In this document: positions 33,428 to 41,697 of the stretch, piece by piece
Numbering within the stretch: position 1 is the stretch's first letter
Layout of the letters: every line of letters starts with the position of its first letter
Source: Plantibacter sp050587525
GTDB lineage: Bacteria; Actinomycetota; Actinomycetes; Actinomycetales; Microbacteriaceae
Direction: 5' to 3'
Length of the DNA: 64,000 nucleotides
NCBI RefSeq assembly: GCF_050587525.1
Contig: NZ_JBOBFT010000007.1
Coordinates: forward strand, 1-64,000
Made by a program: the position numbers and the translations under genes
Notes under the pieces: model-generated
Database searches by the model: none
What the model was told of the DNA's origin: nothing
Seen by the model: only the letters and a program-made list of their open reading frames with translations

Positions 33428-34874
33428 TTAAACTCCAATGTGCTCCGGACGGTGTGTCTTCGATGGTAATGCCGGCCTCCGTGAGTTCGGCGCGGATCCG
33501 GTCGGCCGCGGCGAAGTCTTTGGAGGCCCTGGCGTCTGCCCGGTCCGTGAGCAAGCGCTCCACGAGCGCAGACAGCGCGCCGTGGGCAGTCGACGATCCC
33601 GCGTCCGACCACAGGGGGTCGAGCGGGTTGATGCCGAGGATGTGGGTCATGCTGACGACGGCGAGCGCGGCGACGGATGCGCCTGCTTCGTCATCGGCGT
33701 CGAGGGCTGCATTGCCCACGCGGACGGTGTCGTGGACGGACGCGAGGGCACGCGGCACGTTGAGGTCGTCGTCCATCGCGATCGTGAATGCTTCCGGCAG
33801 GGCGCTGTCGATCGATCGGGCCGCCTCGATGGACTCCGCGGGAAGGAGACCGGTGCGGACGGCGCGGTCGAGGAAGCCCTCGATGCGACCGAGCGCGGCT
33901 TCCGCTTCGACGAGGACGCCTTCGTGGTAGTCGAGCGTGGAGCGGTACTGCGCGGCGCCCAGGTAGTAGCGCACGACGAGCGGGCGGGCTGAGCCGAGGA
34001 GGTCGGCGGCGAACACGGAGTTGCCGAGCGACTTCGACATCTTCTGTCCGCCGACGGCGACGAGGCCGTTGTGCAGCCAGTAGGTGGCGAACGGGTCGCC
34101 TGCCGCGGTCGACTGCGCGAGCTCATTCTCGTGGTGCGGGAATCGGAGGTCGAGGCCGCCCCCGTGGATGTCGAACGCGGAGCCCAGGTAGGAGGTGGCC
34201 ATGGCGGAGCACTCGATGTGCCAGCCGGGGCGGCCGACGCCCCAAGCGGAGTCCCACTGGGCCGAGACGGGCTCGTCCGCCTTCGCGCCCTTCCAGAGGG
34301 CGAAGTCGCGGGGGTCCCGCTTGCCACGTGGATCGGAGTCGGTCGCGGCTTCCATGTTGTCGGCCTGCTGACGGGTCAGTTCGCCGTAGCGCGGCCACGA
34401 GGCGGTGTCGAAGTAGACGTCGCCGGAGCCGTCCGGAGCCGGGTACGCGTGTCCGCGCTCGATCAACCGTTCGATGATGCGCTGCATCGCCGTGATGTTC
34501 GCGGTCGCTCGCGGTTCGTAGGTGGGTGGGAGGATCCCGAGAGCGCGGTAGGCGTTGGTGAACTCGAGCTCGTAGCGGTAGGCGAGCGCCCACCACTCCT
34601 CGCCTTCGAGCGCGAAGCCGCCTTCGACGCCTGCTGCCGCGTTGATGAGGATCTTGTCGTCGATGTCCGTCACGTTGCGCACGAGGGTGACGCGGTAGCC
34701 GCTGCGCGTCAGCCAGCGACGGAGCTGGTCGTAGACGAGGGCGCTCCGCAGGTGCCCGATGTGGGGCGACGACTGCACGGTGGGTCCACAAACGTAGATC
34801 CCGGCTTCGTTCGGTCGAAGCGGCACGAAGTCGCGCAATTCCTGCGCTTTCGAGTCAGAGAGTCGGAGAGCCAC
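33417..34874 (-). CDS. cysS: Cysteine-tRNA ligase CysS
   Basis: 485 aa from GTG. It charges tRNA-Cys. The HIGH motif is HIGH (residues 38-41, SSPHIGHLRS). The zinc ligands begin at Cys29 (YVCGPTVQ) and continue in the WHIECSAM and HHENE segments. KMSKS is GQKMSKSLGN, and TDIDDKI is a family signature. The C-terminal anticodon-binding domain is complete. It is coupled to rlmB by overlap. Confidence 0.97.
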   Translation of the reverse strand: MALRLSDSKAQELRDFVPLRPNEAGIYVCGPTVQSSPHIGHLRSALVYDQLRRWLTRSGYRVTLVRNVTDIDDKILINAAAGVEGGFALEGEEWWALAYRYELEFTNAYRALGILPPTYEPRATANITAMQRIIERLIERGHAYPAPDGSGDVYFDTASWPRYGELTRQQADNMEAATDSDPRGKRDPRDFALWKGAKADEPVSAQWDSAWGVGRPGWHIECSAMATSYLGSAFDIHGGGLDLRFPHHENELAQSTAAGDPFATYWLHNGLVAVGGQKMSKSLGNSVFAADLLGSARPLVVRYYLGAAQYRSTLDYHEGVLVEAEAALGRIEGFLDRAVRTGLLPAESIEAARSIDSALPEAFTIAMDDDLNVPRALASVHDTVRVGNAALDADDEAGASVAALAVVSMTHILGINPLDPLWSDAGSSTAHGALSALVERLLTDRADARASKDFAAADRIRAELTEAGITIEDTPSGAHWSLSGE

Positions 34875-34983
34875 CCCATGAGTTTAGTCGGAGGCTCACG
34901 GCACAATGGTTTCCATGACGAGAGGCGGAGTCGACCAGGTTCACGCTTCGCCCCCGCGCGGGTCGTCGGAGGAGGGCGATTCC

Positions 34984-36171
34984 ATGACGGTCAGCCGTGT
35001 CGGTCCGGCCCGAGCACAACGTGAGACCACAGCGATGCTCCGGTCACGGCTGCTCGCGCACGGCCTCGTCGGCGAACGACTGAGAACTCCTGCGGAGGTC
35101 GTCGGTCGGCTCCTCGCCGTCCAGGCGCAGGACTTCGCCTCGGGCCTCTGGGCTGTGGGCGTCCGCGCCCAGGGCTCGACCGTCGCCTCGGTCTCGGCCG
35201 CCCTCGACTCCGGTGAGGTTGTCAGGACCTGGCCGATGCGCGGCACCCTCCACCTCGTTCCCGCGGAGGACGCGGGGTGGATGGTGGGGGTTGCGGCCTC
35301 CCGCGTGCTCTCGGGGATGGCGGGACGGCATCGGCAGCTCGAACTCGACCAGGCGGACTTCGACACCGCCCGCGGCGTCGCCGAACGGCTCCTCGGCGGC
35401 GGAGGCAGGGCCACGCGCGACGAGTTCATGGCAGCGCTCCAGAACGCGGGCATCCACACGACCGGCCAGCGCGGTCCGCACCTGATCGCAACGCTCGCGA
35501 TGACGAGCCTCGTGTGCTGGGGACCCACCGCGACCACGACGACCACCCAGCAGCAGTCGCTCGTGCTCACCGAGGAGTGGATCACGTCCCCTCGCTCCCT
35601 CGACCCCGACGAAGCACTCGGCGAGTTCGTCTTCCGCTACCTCGACGGCCACGGACCCGCCACTGTGAAGGACTTCGTCTGGTGGTCGAAGCTCACGGTC
35701 GCGCAGGCGAAGCGCGGCTGGGCCGTGGTGCAGGACCGGCTCGTCGAGCAGATCGTCGGCGGCGTCTCGACCTGGACCACCACACGAGCAGCGGCGGCCG
35801 ACGAAGCGGCCAAGGCTTCCGGCGCCGTCGGAATCCCCCGCGTCCTCGCCCTCCCCGGCTTCGACGAGTACCTCCTGGGATACACCAACCGCGATCCGGT
35901 CCTCCCGCCCGAACACGCCTCCCAGATCGTCCCGGGCGGCAACGGCGTGTTCCTGCCCCTCATCACGGTCGACGGTCGCATCGTCGGCACGTGGCGGCGA
36001 CGGGTCGCGAAGGACCGCGTCACGATCACGCCCGTGCCGTTCGCGCCGCTCTCCGGTCGTGCGCGCACCGGATTCGCAACGGCGGCCAAGGGCTACGCGA
36101 GGTTCCTCGGCCTCGATGCGGTGCTCGCCGAGGCGGAGGTTCTGGAAGAGACGGTATTGGGCGACGCCTGA
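34984..36171 (+). CDS. Winged-helix DNA-binding domain protein (AlkZ/YcaQ-like)
   Basis: 395 aa, starting at MTVSRVGPARAQRETTAML because AGGAGGG lies 7 nt before it. This is the HTH_42 winged-helix family (AlkZ/YcaQ). Several segments match: LLAVQAQDFASGLWAVGVRA, RTWPMRGTLHLVPAEDAGWM, ATVKDFVWWSKLTVAQAK, and FDEYLLGYTNRD. AlkZ members are DNA glycosylases that unhook crosslinks via a QxQ/QxD motif; here the region reads QAQDF, so a glycosylase role is possible but not shown. Its last codons lie in a 19-bp tandem repeat. Confidence 0.82.
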   Translation: MTVSRVGPARAQRETTAMLRSRLLAHGLVGERLRTPAEVVGRLLAVQAQDFASGLWAVGVRAQGSTVASVSAALDSGEVVRTWPMRGTLHLVPAEDAGWMVGVAASRVLSGMAGRHRQLELDQADFDTARGVAERLLGGGGRATRDEFMAALQNAGIHTTGQRGPHLIATLAMTSLVCWGPTATTTTTQQQSLVLTEEWITSPRSLDPDEALGEFVFRYLDGHGPATVKDFVWWSKLTVAQAKRGWAVVQDRLVEQIVGGVSTWTTTRAAAADEAAKASGAVGIPRVLALPGFDEYLLGYTNRDPVLPPEHASQIVPGGNGVFLPLITVDGRIVGTWRRRVAKDRVTITPVPFAPLSGRARTGFATAAKGYARFLGLDAVLAEAEVLEETVLGDA

Positions 36172-36228
36172 GGTACTGGGCGACGCCTGAGGTACTGGGC
36201 GACGCCTGAGGTACTGGGCGACGCCTGA
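36153..36228. repeat. Four 19-bp tandem units carrying the stop codon of the upstream gene
   Basis: The unit GGTACTGGGCGACGCCTGA is present four times head to tail (first copy with T for C). The first copy ends with the gene's own TGA at 36169-36171, and each later copy repeats that stop in another frame. Confidence 0.9.
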
Positions 36229-36259
36229 GCCCGCGGCCCGCTGCTTCCGCCGCCTGTAC

Positions 36260-37474
36260 TCAGACCGCGCGGACGAGCGCCGTCGCGACGGCCGTCACGC
36301 CTTCGCCGCGACCGGTGAAGCCGAGGGCGTCCGAGGTCGTCGCGGCGACGCTCACCGGCGCGCCGACGAGACCGCTCAGGAGCGCTTCCGCCTCCGCACG
36401 ACGGCTTGAGAATCTTGGCTTGTTGCCCACGAGCTGCACGGCGACGTTGATCGGCGCGAAGCCGGCGTCGGCCAGACGGGTGATGCAGGCGCGGAGGAAG
36501 ACGTCGCCGTGGGCGCCGGCGAACTCCGGGTCCGCGGTGCCGAAGACCGTTCCGATGTCGCCGAGCCCGGCGGCCGACAGCAACGCGTCGACGATCGCGT
36601 GCGCGACCGGATCGCCGTCGCTGTGCCCGGAGAGACCAGGCTGGTCCGGCCAGGAGAGTCCTGCGAGCCAGAGGGGCGCGTCATCGGCGAACGCGTGGAC
36701 GTCGATGCCGATGCCGGTCCGGATGTCGAACAGCGCGCTCCTGGGCGCACGCGTCTCGATGGCTTCTGGCGCCGCGCGCTTCGCGACGACCTGTTCGGCC
36801 CGCTCAGCATCCCACGGCGTGGTGATCTTGAACGCGGTGGCTTCGCCGGCGACCGTCGCCACCTGGTGCCCCGCCGCGGCGTACAGCGCCGCGTCGTCCG
36901 TGTACTCGCGATCGGCCCTGCGGTACGCCTCGACGAGCGATGCTCTCGGGAAGCCCTGCGGGGTCTGCACCGCGGCGAGCGCGGACCGGTCGACGGTCTC
37001 TTGCACGAGCCCCTCGGCATCCACGCGCTTGATCGTGTCCGCGACGGCGAGCCCGGGCACGGCGCCCCAACCCGTGCTGCGGACGAAGGCCACGACGGCG
37101 TCGAAGAGCGTCGACGGCGTCAATGCACGGGCCGCGTCGTGCACGAGCACGGTCTCGACCGACGGCCACAGGGCTGCGAGTCCCCGTGAGACCGACTCCT
37201 GCCTGCTGTCGCCGCCTGCAACGACGCTGACGTAGTCGAGTGCCCGACCGGCGGCTCCTCGCGCGATCGTCTGCGCTTCACCGACGCGATCGGCCGGCAC
37301 GACGAGGACCACCTGAGCGGGCTCGGCCATGCCGAACACACCGTCGAGCGATGTCTCGAGGATCGTGCTCGAGCCGAGCCCGACGAACGCTTTCGCGATG
37401 CCGGCGCCGAGGCGGGTTCCGCTTCCGGCCGCCACGACGATGACACCGACGGTTGGTTCAGGCAACTCGCTCAT
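36260..37474 (-). CDS. ispDF: Bifunctional IspD/IspF enzyme of the MEP isoprenoid pathway
   Basis: 404 aa, a fusion. Residues 1-230 are IspD (MEP cytidylyltransferase): VVAAGSGTRLGAGIAKAF at the nucleotide site, and VLVHDAARAL. Residues about 247-404 are IspF (MECDP synthase): GIDVHAF, GHSDGDPVAHAIVDALL with the metal Asp and His, and the C-terminal TTSDALGFTGRGEGVTAVA. The two steps are the third and fifth of the pathway. It follows carD on the same strand, as in mycobacteria, where ispD and ispF are separate genes. Confidence 0.96.
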   Translation of the reverse strand: MSELPEPTVGVIVVAAGSGTRLGAGIAKAFVGLGSSTILETSLDGVFGMAEPAQVVLVVPADRVGEAQTIARGAAGRALDYVSVVAGGDSRQESVSRGLAALWPSVETVLVHDAARALTPSTLFDAVVAFVRSTGWGAVPGLAVADTIKRVDAEGLVQETVDRSALAAVQTPQGFPRASLVEAYRRADREYTDDAALYAAAGHQVATVAGEATAFKITTPWDAERAEQVVAKRAAPEAIETRAPRSALFDIRTGIGIDVHAFADDAPLWLAGLSWPDQPGLSGHSDGDPVAHAIVDALLSAAGLGDIGTVFGTADPEFAGAHGDVFLRACITRLADAGFAPINVAVQLVGNKPRFSSRRAEAEALLSGLVGAPVSVAATTSDALGFTGRGEGVTAVATALVRAV

Positions 37475-37505
37475 GGTCAGAGCCTAGCTGTGGTTCACGC
37501 AGCCG

Positions 37506-37560
37506 CTCAGGACGCGAAGCGCAGCAACTCAGGACGCGAGGCGCAGCGACTCAGGACGCC
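37506..37560. repeat. 22-bp tandem repeat at the end of carD, including its stop codon
   Basis: Units CTCAGGACGCGAAGCGCAGC plus two bases begin at 37506 and 37528; the 11 bases from 37550 begin the real end of carD (TCA at 37551-37553 is the stop). Confidence 0.85.
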
Positions 37561-38033
37561 AGGACCTCGTCGAGCACGGTCGAGGCGCTCTCCTCATCGG
37601 TCTTCTCAGCGAGGGCCAGCTCGGAGATCAGGATCTGACGGGCTTTCGCGAGCATGCGCTTCTCGCCGGCCGAGAGTCCCTTCTCCTGATCGCGGCGCCA
37701 CAGGTCGCGAACGACTTCGGACACCTTGATGACGTCGCCGGAGGCGAGCTTCTCGAGATTGGCCTTGTACCGCCTGGACCAGTTGGTGGGCTCTTCCGTG
37801 AACGGTGCGCGGAGCACTTCGAACACGTGGTCGAGGCCGTCGCGGCCGATGACGTCCCGGACGCCGACCAGATCGACGTTCTCGGCGGGAACCTCGATCA
37901 CGAGGTCGCCTTGGGTGACGCGGAGCTTCAGGTACAGCTTCTCTTCACCCTTGATGATTCGGGTCTTGACCTCGGTGATGGTCGCTGCCCCGTGATGCGG
38001 GTAGACGACGGTTTCTCCAACTTCAAACAGCAT
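37551..38033 (-). CDS. carD: CarD-family RNA-polymerase-binding regulator
   Basis: 160 aa, starting at MLFEVGETVVYPHHGAATIT. The N-terminal Tudor-like RNA-polymerase interaction domain (1-60) is followed by a helical DNA-binding domain with the conserved Trp (TNWSRRYKANLEKLASGD). CarD stabilises open promoter complexes, notably at rRNA promoters, and is essential in mycobacteria. Divergent to lpqE and upstream of ispDF, the same neighbourhood as in mycobacteria. Confidence 0.96.
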   Translation of the reverse strand: MLFEVGETVVYPHHGAATITEVKTRIIKGEEKLYLKLRVTQGDLVIEVPAENVDLVGVRDVIGRDGLDHVFEVLRAPFTEEPTNWSRRYKANLEKLASGDVIKVSEVVRDLWRRDQEKGLSAGEKRMLAKARQILISELALAEKTDEESASTVLDEVLAS

Positions 38034-38219
38034 TGAATGGATCCCTTCAGCGCCTACTAGAATACCACACCGCCCCTTTTCGGAGCCGGGCGGGACGCGC
38101 ATCGTCGGCGGTCGCGGGGACGCCCGCACGAACTGGGGGCCAGCCGTGGGATACACTCGAAACGCATCCCGGGTGAGCGGCACTCGTCACGCCCGGGGAA
38201 GTCATCCCTGGGAGGTTTT

Positions 38220-38744
38220 GTGAAGGCGCGTATCGTCGCATCGATCGCTTTGGCCGGTGCTCTGGCTCTGGGCACGGCGGGTTGCAACCTGATCGCCCCA
38301 CAGGCGACCACCAAGCACTACGACGCGAGCGACGGCGTCGGTGTGACCGTCGGCAAAGTCGACGTCCGCAACGCGCTGATCATCTCCGATGACGGCGAAG
38401 TCGGCAACCTCGTCTTCAGCGTCGCCAACCAGGACGAGCGCGCACACACCGTGCTCATCGAGGTCGAAGGCGTCGACGAGAAGCTGCAGGTCCTCGCGAA
38501 GCCGGGTCTCACAACCTTCGACGGCAAGAACGGCGACGACCCCGTTCGGATCGAGAACCTCGGCGCCAAGCCGGGTGCGGTCATCCGCGTCTTCTTCCAG
38601 TACGGCACCGAGACCGGCGCGGACGCACTCATCCCGATCCTCGACGGCACGCTCTCCGAGTACTCCGACCTGGTTCCGTCTGAGGCTCCGAGCCCCACGA
38701 TGACGCCGACGCCGAGCGACCTCTCGACTCCGGCGGCCGGCTAG
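38220..38744 (+). CDS. lpqE: LpqE-like lipoprotein
   Basis: 174 aa from GTG with GGGAGG upstream. The signal ends in a lipobox (GTAGC, Cys22). The mature part is a beta-rich DUF461-like domain (VGVTVGKVDVRNALIISDDG, NLVFSVANQDERAHTVLIEV), and the C-terminus is Ser/Pro/Thr-rich. The position divergent to carD matches mycobacterial lpqE, on which the name rests. Function unknown; the domain resembles copper-chaperone-like folds without the metal motif. Confidence 0.8.
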   Translation: MKARIVASIALAGALALGTAGCNLIAPQATTKHYDASDGVGVTVGKVDVRNALIISDDGEVGNLVFSVANQDERAHTVLIEVEGVDEKLQVLAKPGLTTFDGKNGDDPVRIENLGAKPGAVIRVFFQYGTETGADALIPILDGTLSEYSDLVPSEAPSPTMTPTPSDLSTPAAG

Positions 38745-38786
38745 TCACCTGGTCTCCAGTACCACAGTTTTCCGGCACTCTCGCGA

Positions 38787-38815
38787 AAGGGCGGGGCCTC
38801 ATCGGCCCCGCCCTT
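38787..38815. terminator. Bidirectional terminator between lpqE and regX3
   Basis: AAGGGCGGGGCC, loop tcatc, GGCCCCGCCCTT: a perfect 12-bp stem between two convergent genes, followed by CGTCGTTC on the plus strand. Confidence 0.88.
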
Positions 38816-38832
38816 CGTCGTTCACCTGTCGC

Positions 38833-39516
38833 CTACGCCTCGAAGCGGTAGCCGAGGCCACGCACGGTCACGAGCATGACGGGCTCGGACGGATTCGCCT
38901 CGATGCGCGAGCGGATGCGCTTGATGTGGACGTCGAGCGTCTTCGTGTCGCCGTAGTAGTCGCTCCCCCACACGCGATCGATCAGCTGTCCGCGCGTGAG
39001 CACACGGCCGGCGTTCCGCAGGAGCAGTTCGAGGAGCTCGTACTCCTTCAACGGCATCGGGATCGGGCCGCCGTTCACCTCCACGACGTGGCGTTCGGTG
39101 TCCATCCGCACGGTGCCGGCTTCGAGGACGACCTCGTCGACGGCCTGCTCGGTGTCGACGCGACGACGGAGCACGGCGCGGATGCGGGCCAGCAGTTCAC
39201 GGGTCGAGTACGGCTTGGTGACGTAGTCGTCGGCTCCCAGTTCCAGTCCGACGACGATGTCGACCTCGGAGTCCTTCGCCGTGAGCATGATGATGGGCGT
39301 CGTCGAGACGGCGCGGATCTGCCGGCACACCTCGGTTCCCGGGATGCCCGGGAGCATGAGGTCGAGCAGCACGAGGTCGGCGCCGCGAGCCGTGAACGAC
39401 TGCACGGCGGCGGGTCCGTCCTCCGCGACTTCGACTTCGTAGCCCTCCCGTTCGAGGAGATAGCTCAACGGTTCACTCAGGGCGGCTTCGTCTTCGACGA
39501 GCAGGATGCGGGTCAC
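38833..39516 (-). CDS. regX3: Response regulator RegX3
   Basis: 227 aa from GTG (AAGGAG upstream), overlapping the senX3 stop as GTGA. The receiver has phosphoacceptor Asp52 (LVLLDLMLPG) and Lys101 (DDYVTKPYS). The winged-helix effector reads LKEYELLELLLRNAGRVLTR and TLDVHIKRIRSRIEANP. The pair with SenX3 and the nearby phoU identify it as the phosphate-responsive regulator. Likely targets with PHO-box-like sites here are pstS and ppk. Confidence 0.95.
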   Translation of the reverse strand: MTRILLVEDEAALSEPLSYLLEREGYEVEVAEDGPAAVQSFTARGADLVLLDLMLPGIPGTEVCRQIRAVSTTPIIMLTAKDSEVDIVVGLELGADDYVTKPYSTRELLARIRAVLRRRVDTEQAVDEVVLEAGTVRMDTERHVVEVNGGPIPMPLKEYELLELLLRNAGRVLTRGQLIDRVWGSDYYGDTKTLDVHIKRIRSRIEANPSEPVMLVTVRGLGYRFEA

Positions 39517-40679
39517 TGGGTTCTCCTTGCGGTGCCGGTGGTGAGATCCTCCGGCGGGGTGGTCGCTTTCGGCAGGCGGATGGTGAACGTGGAGCCGCGG
39601 CCGAGCTGTGACCACACCTTCACCTCGCCGCCGTGGTTCTGGACGGTGTGCTTGACGATGCTGAGCCCCAGGCCCGTGCCGCCCGTGTGGCGGGAGCGGG
39701 CCTGGTCGACGCGGAAGAAGCGTTCGAAGACGCGGTCTCGGTCTTCATCGGGTATCCCGACGCCCTGATCCGTGACAGCGATCTCGACGACGCCGGCCAC
39801 GTCACGGGCACCGATGCCGACGTTGGAACCGCTCGGCGAGTAGTGGATGGCGTTCGAGATGAGGTTGTTGACGGCGACCACGAGCAGGGTCTCGTCTCCG
39901 TAGACCTCGAGTCCCTTGCCGCCTTTGACCGAGAGGCCGACGCCGATCGATTCCGCGGTCACCCGGTTCTGGTCGACCGCGGCTGCGAGGACCCGGTCGA
40001 CGGCGACGAGCTCCGGCTGATGCAGAGCGTCCTCCGCCTGGAGACGGGACAGGTTGATGATCTCCCCTGTCATGCGGGTGAGCCGTTGCGATTCCGTGGC
40101 GAGCCTGGCCGCGAACTTCTTGACCCGCTCCGGGTCCTCCGCGGCACTGTCGAGCGCTTCGGAGAGGAGTCCGATCGCGCCGATCGGCGTCTTGAGTTCG
40201 TGGCTGATGTTCGCGATGAAGTCACGACGCACCTCATCGAGGCGGCGGGCCTCCGTGTGGTCCTCGGCGATGAGGAGCACGTATCGCGTGCCGAGACGGG
40301 CTCCCCGGACGGACAGGCTGCGAGTGGATTCCCCGAATCGTCCGAGTGCGAGCTCGACGGGTCTCGTGATCGCTTCGCCCGTGCGACGCACTTCGGCCGC
40401 GAGCTCCACGAGGTCCTCCTGCGACAGCACGCGGTCGCGGACGAGGCCGAGCGCGAAGGCCCCGGGTGAGGCCTTCAGCACATTGTTCGAGGGGTCCAGG
40501 ACGATGCCTGCGCTGTCGAGTGCTTCGAGCACCTGGTCGACGCCGTCTGGAACGACGGGGTTGACCACACTCGCCGACCGCTGCCCGCTCCGAACCGCGA
40601 CCAGAATGAGGCTGACGAATCCGGCCCCGACGATGAGGCCGAGTGCCAACGCGATCAGCACCAACCACATGGTGTCCAT
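39513..40679 (-). CDS. senX3: Phosphate-responsive histidine kinase SenX3
   Basis: 388 aa, starting at MDTMWLVLIALALGL. Short membrane N-terminus with one clear span (about 5-29), a PAS-like domain (45-145), HisKA with His160 (FIANISHELKTPIG), and a HATPase with VVAVNNLISNAIHYSPSG, DQGVGIPDED and GGTGLGLSIVKH. It autophosphorylates and passes phosphate to RegX3 when phosphate is scarce, with PhoU relaying Pst activity. The gene is divergent to phoU. Confidence 0.94.
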   Translation of the reverse strand: MDTMWLVLIALALGLIVGAGFVSLILVAVRSGQRSASVVNPVVPDGVDQVLEALDSAGIVLDPSNNVLKASPGAFALGLVRDRVLSQEDLVELAAEVRRTGEAITRPVELALGRFGESTRSLSVRGARLGTRYVLLIAEDHTEARRLDEVRRDFIANISHELKTPIGAIGLLSEALDSAAEDPERVKKFAARLATESQRLTRMTGEIINLSRLQAEDALHQPELVAVDRVLAAAVDQNRVTAESIGVGLSVKGGKGLEVYGDETLLVVAVNNLISNAIHYSPSGSNVGIGARDVAGVVEIAVTDQGVGIPDEDRDRVFERFFRVDQARSRHTGGTGLGLSIVKHTVQNHGGEVKVWSQLGRGSTFTIRLPKATTPPEDLTTGTARRTQ

Positions 40680-40732
40680 GGGTACCACGTTAGCCTCCCC
40701 GGCGCAGCACGAAGTTGCACGTACCGCCCGAT

Positions 40733-40781
40733 GTTCGTGACTGTTCACGCTTGGGGCACCAACTGTTAACCTTGGTTCGGC
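40733..40781. promoter_or_regulatory. PHO-box-like half-sites between senX3 and phoU
   Basis: Four GTTnnnn half-sites occur at 40733 (GTTCGTG), 40743 (GTTCACG), 40765 (GTTAACC) and 40775 (GTTCGGC), spaced 10 bp within each pair. They resemble the direct repeats upstream of pstS and ppk, but the spacing is 10 rather than 11, so the match is weaker. Confidence 0.4.
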
Positions 40782-40845
40782 ATCATCGGCGGAGCGGGCA
40801 CACGCCTGCCAACCGCCAGGTCACGGAAGGACGGAACCCACAGAC

Positions 40846-41517
40846 ATGCGCGAGGTATTCCAGCAGTCACTGCGAGAGGTTCAGGATCGCCTCGTCGAGA
40901 TCTCCGAACTGGTGACCATTTCCATCGAGAAGGCCACGCGCTCATTCGGTGAGTCCGACGTCGCGATCGCCGAAGAGGTCATCGAGAACGACAACCGGAT
41001 CGATCAGCTCGCCGTCGAACTCGACGAGCTCGCGATCGACATCCTGGCCCGCCAGCAGCCCGTCGCACGCGATCTCCGCATCGTCGTGAGCGCCCTGCGC
41101 ATCAGTGCTTCGCTCGAGCGCATGGGCGACATGGCCGAGCACATCGCTCAGCTGTCGCGATACCGCTTCCCGGACAAGGCTGTGCCGAAGGGTCTCCGTT
41201 CCACGTTCGCGGAGATGGGCCGTCTCGACGTGTCCATCGCCCACAAGCTCACCGAGCTCCTGCGCACGCAGGACCCGCGCATCGCCGATGAGATCCGCAA
41301 TGACGACGACGACGTGGACGAACTCCACGCGAGCGTCTTCGAGAAGGTCCTCGGCGAATCCTGGAAGGGTGCTTCCGTCGCGACCGTCGATGCGACGCTG
41401 GCCTCCCGCTACCACGAGCGTTTCGCCGACCATGCCGTGTCGATCGCAAAGAAGGTCCAGTACCTCGCGACGGGCGACTGGATCCCGGAAGAGACGCAGC
41501 CGACGAACACGATCTGA
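40846..41517 (+). CDS. phoU: Phosphate-transport regulator PhoU
   Basis: 223 aa, two three-helix bundles. The metal-binding ExxxD-type motifs are visible in each half (EVIENDNRIDQLAVELDEL and IRNDDDDVDELHASVFEK). PhoU links the Pst transporter to the sensor kinase, silencing the regulon when phosphate is plentiful. Start ATG with AAGGA further upstream; divergent to senX3. Confidence 0.96.
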   Translation: MREVFQQSLREVQDRLVEISELVTISIEKATRSFGESDVAIAEEVIENDNRIDQLAVELDELAIDILARQQPVARDLRIVVSALRISASLERMGDMAEHIAQLSRYRFPDKAVPKGLRSTFAEMGRLDVSIAHKLTELLRTQDPRIADEIRNDDDDVDELHASVFEKVLGESWKGASVATVDATLASRYHERFADHAVSIAKKVQYLATGDWIPEETQPTNTI

Positions 41518-41562
41518 TCGTTCTCGCGGAGATCGTTCGACCCGCCTCGATCGTTCGACCCG

Positions 41563-41616
41563 CGCGATTCATTCGACTCACGCGATTCATTCGACTCACG
41601 CGATTCATTCGACTCA
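41563..41616. repeat. Three 18-bp tandem units after phoU
   Basis: CGCGATTCATTCGACTCA occurs three times head to tail (41563, 41581, 41599), with two degenerate GATCGTTCGACCCGC copies just before. Confidence 0.9.
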
Positions 41617-41631
41617 CGCAGACGCGCCGAT

Positions 41632-41666
41632 GAGCGGTGCCGGAGCCTTCGGGCCCGGCACCGCTC
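41632..41666. terminator. Terminator between phoU and the chaplin-like gene
   Basis: GAGCGGTGCCGG with CCGGCACCGCTC and an 11-nt loop: a perfect 12-bp stem between convergent genes. Confidence 0.85.
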
Positions 41667-41697
41667 TCGTCGTCTCAGGACGTTCGCGGTTCAGCGA

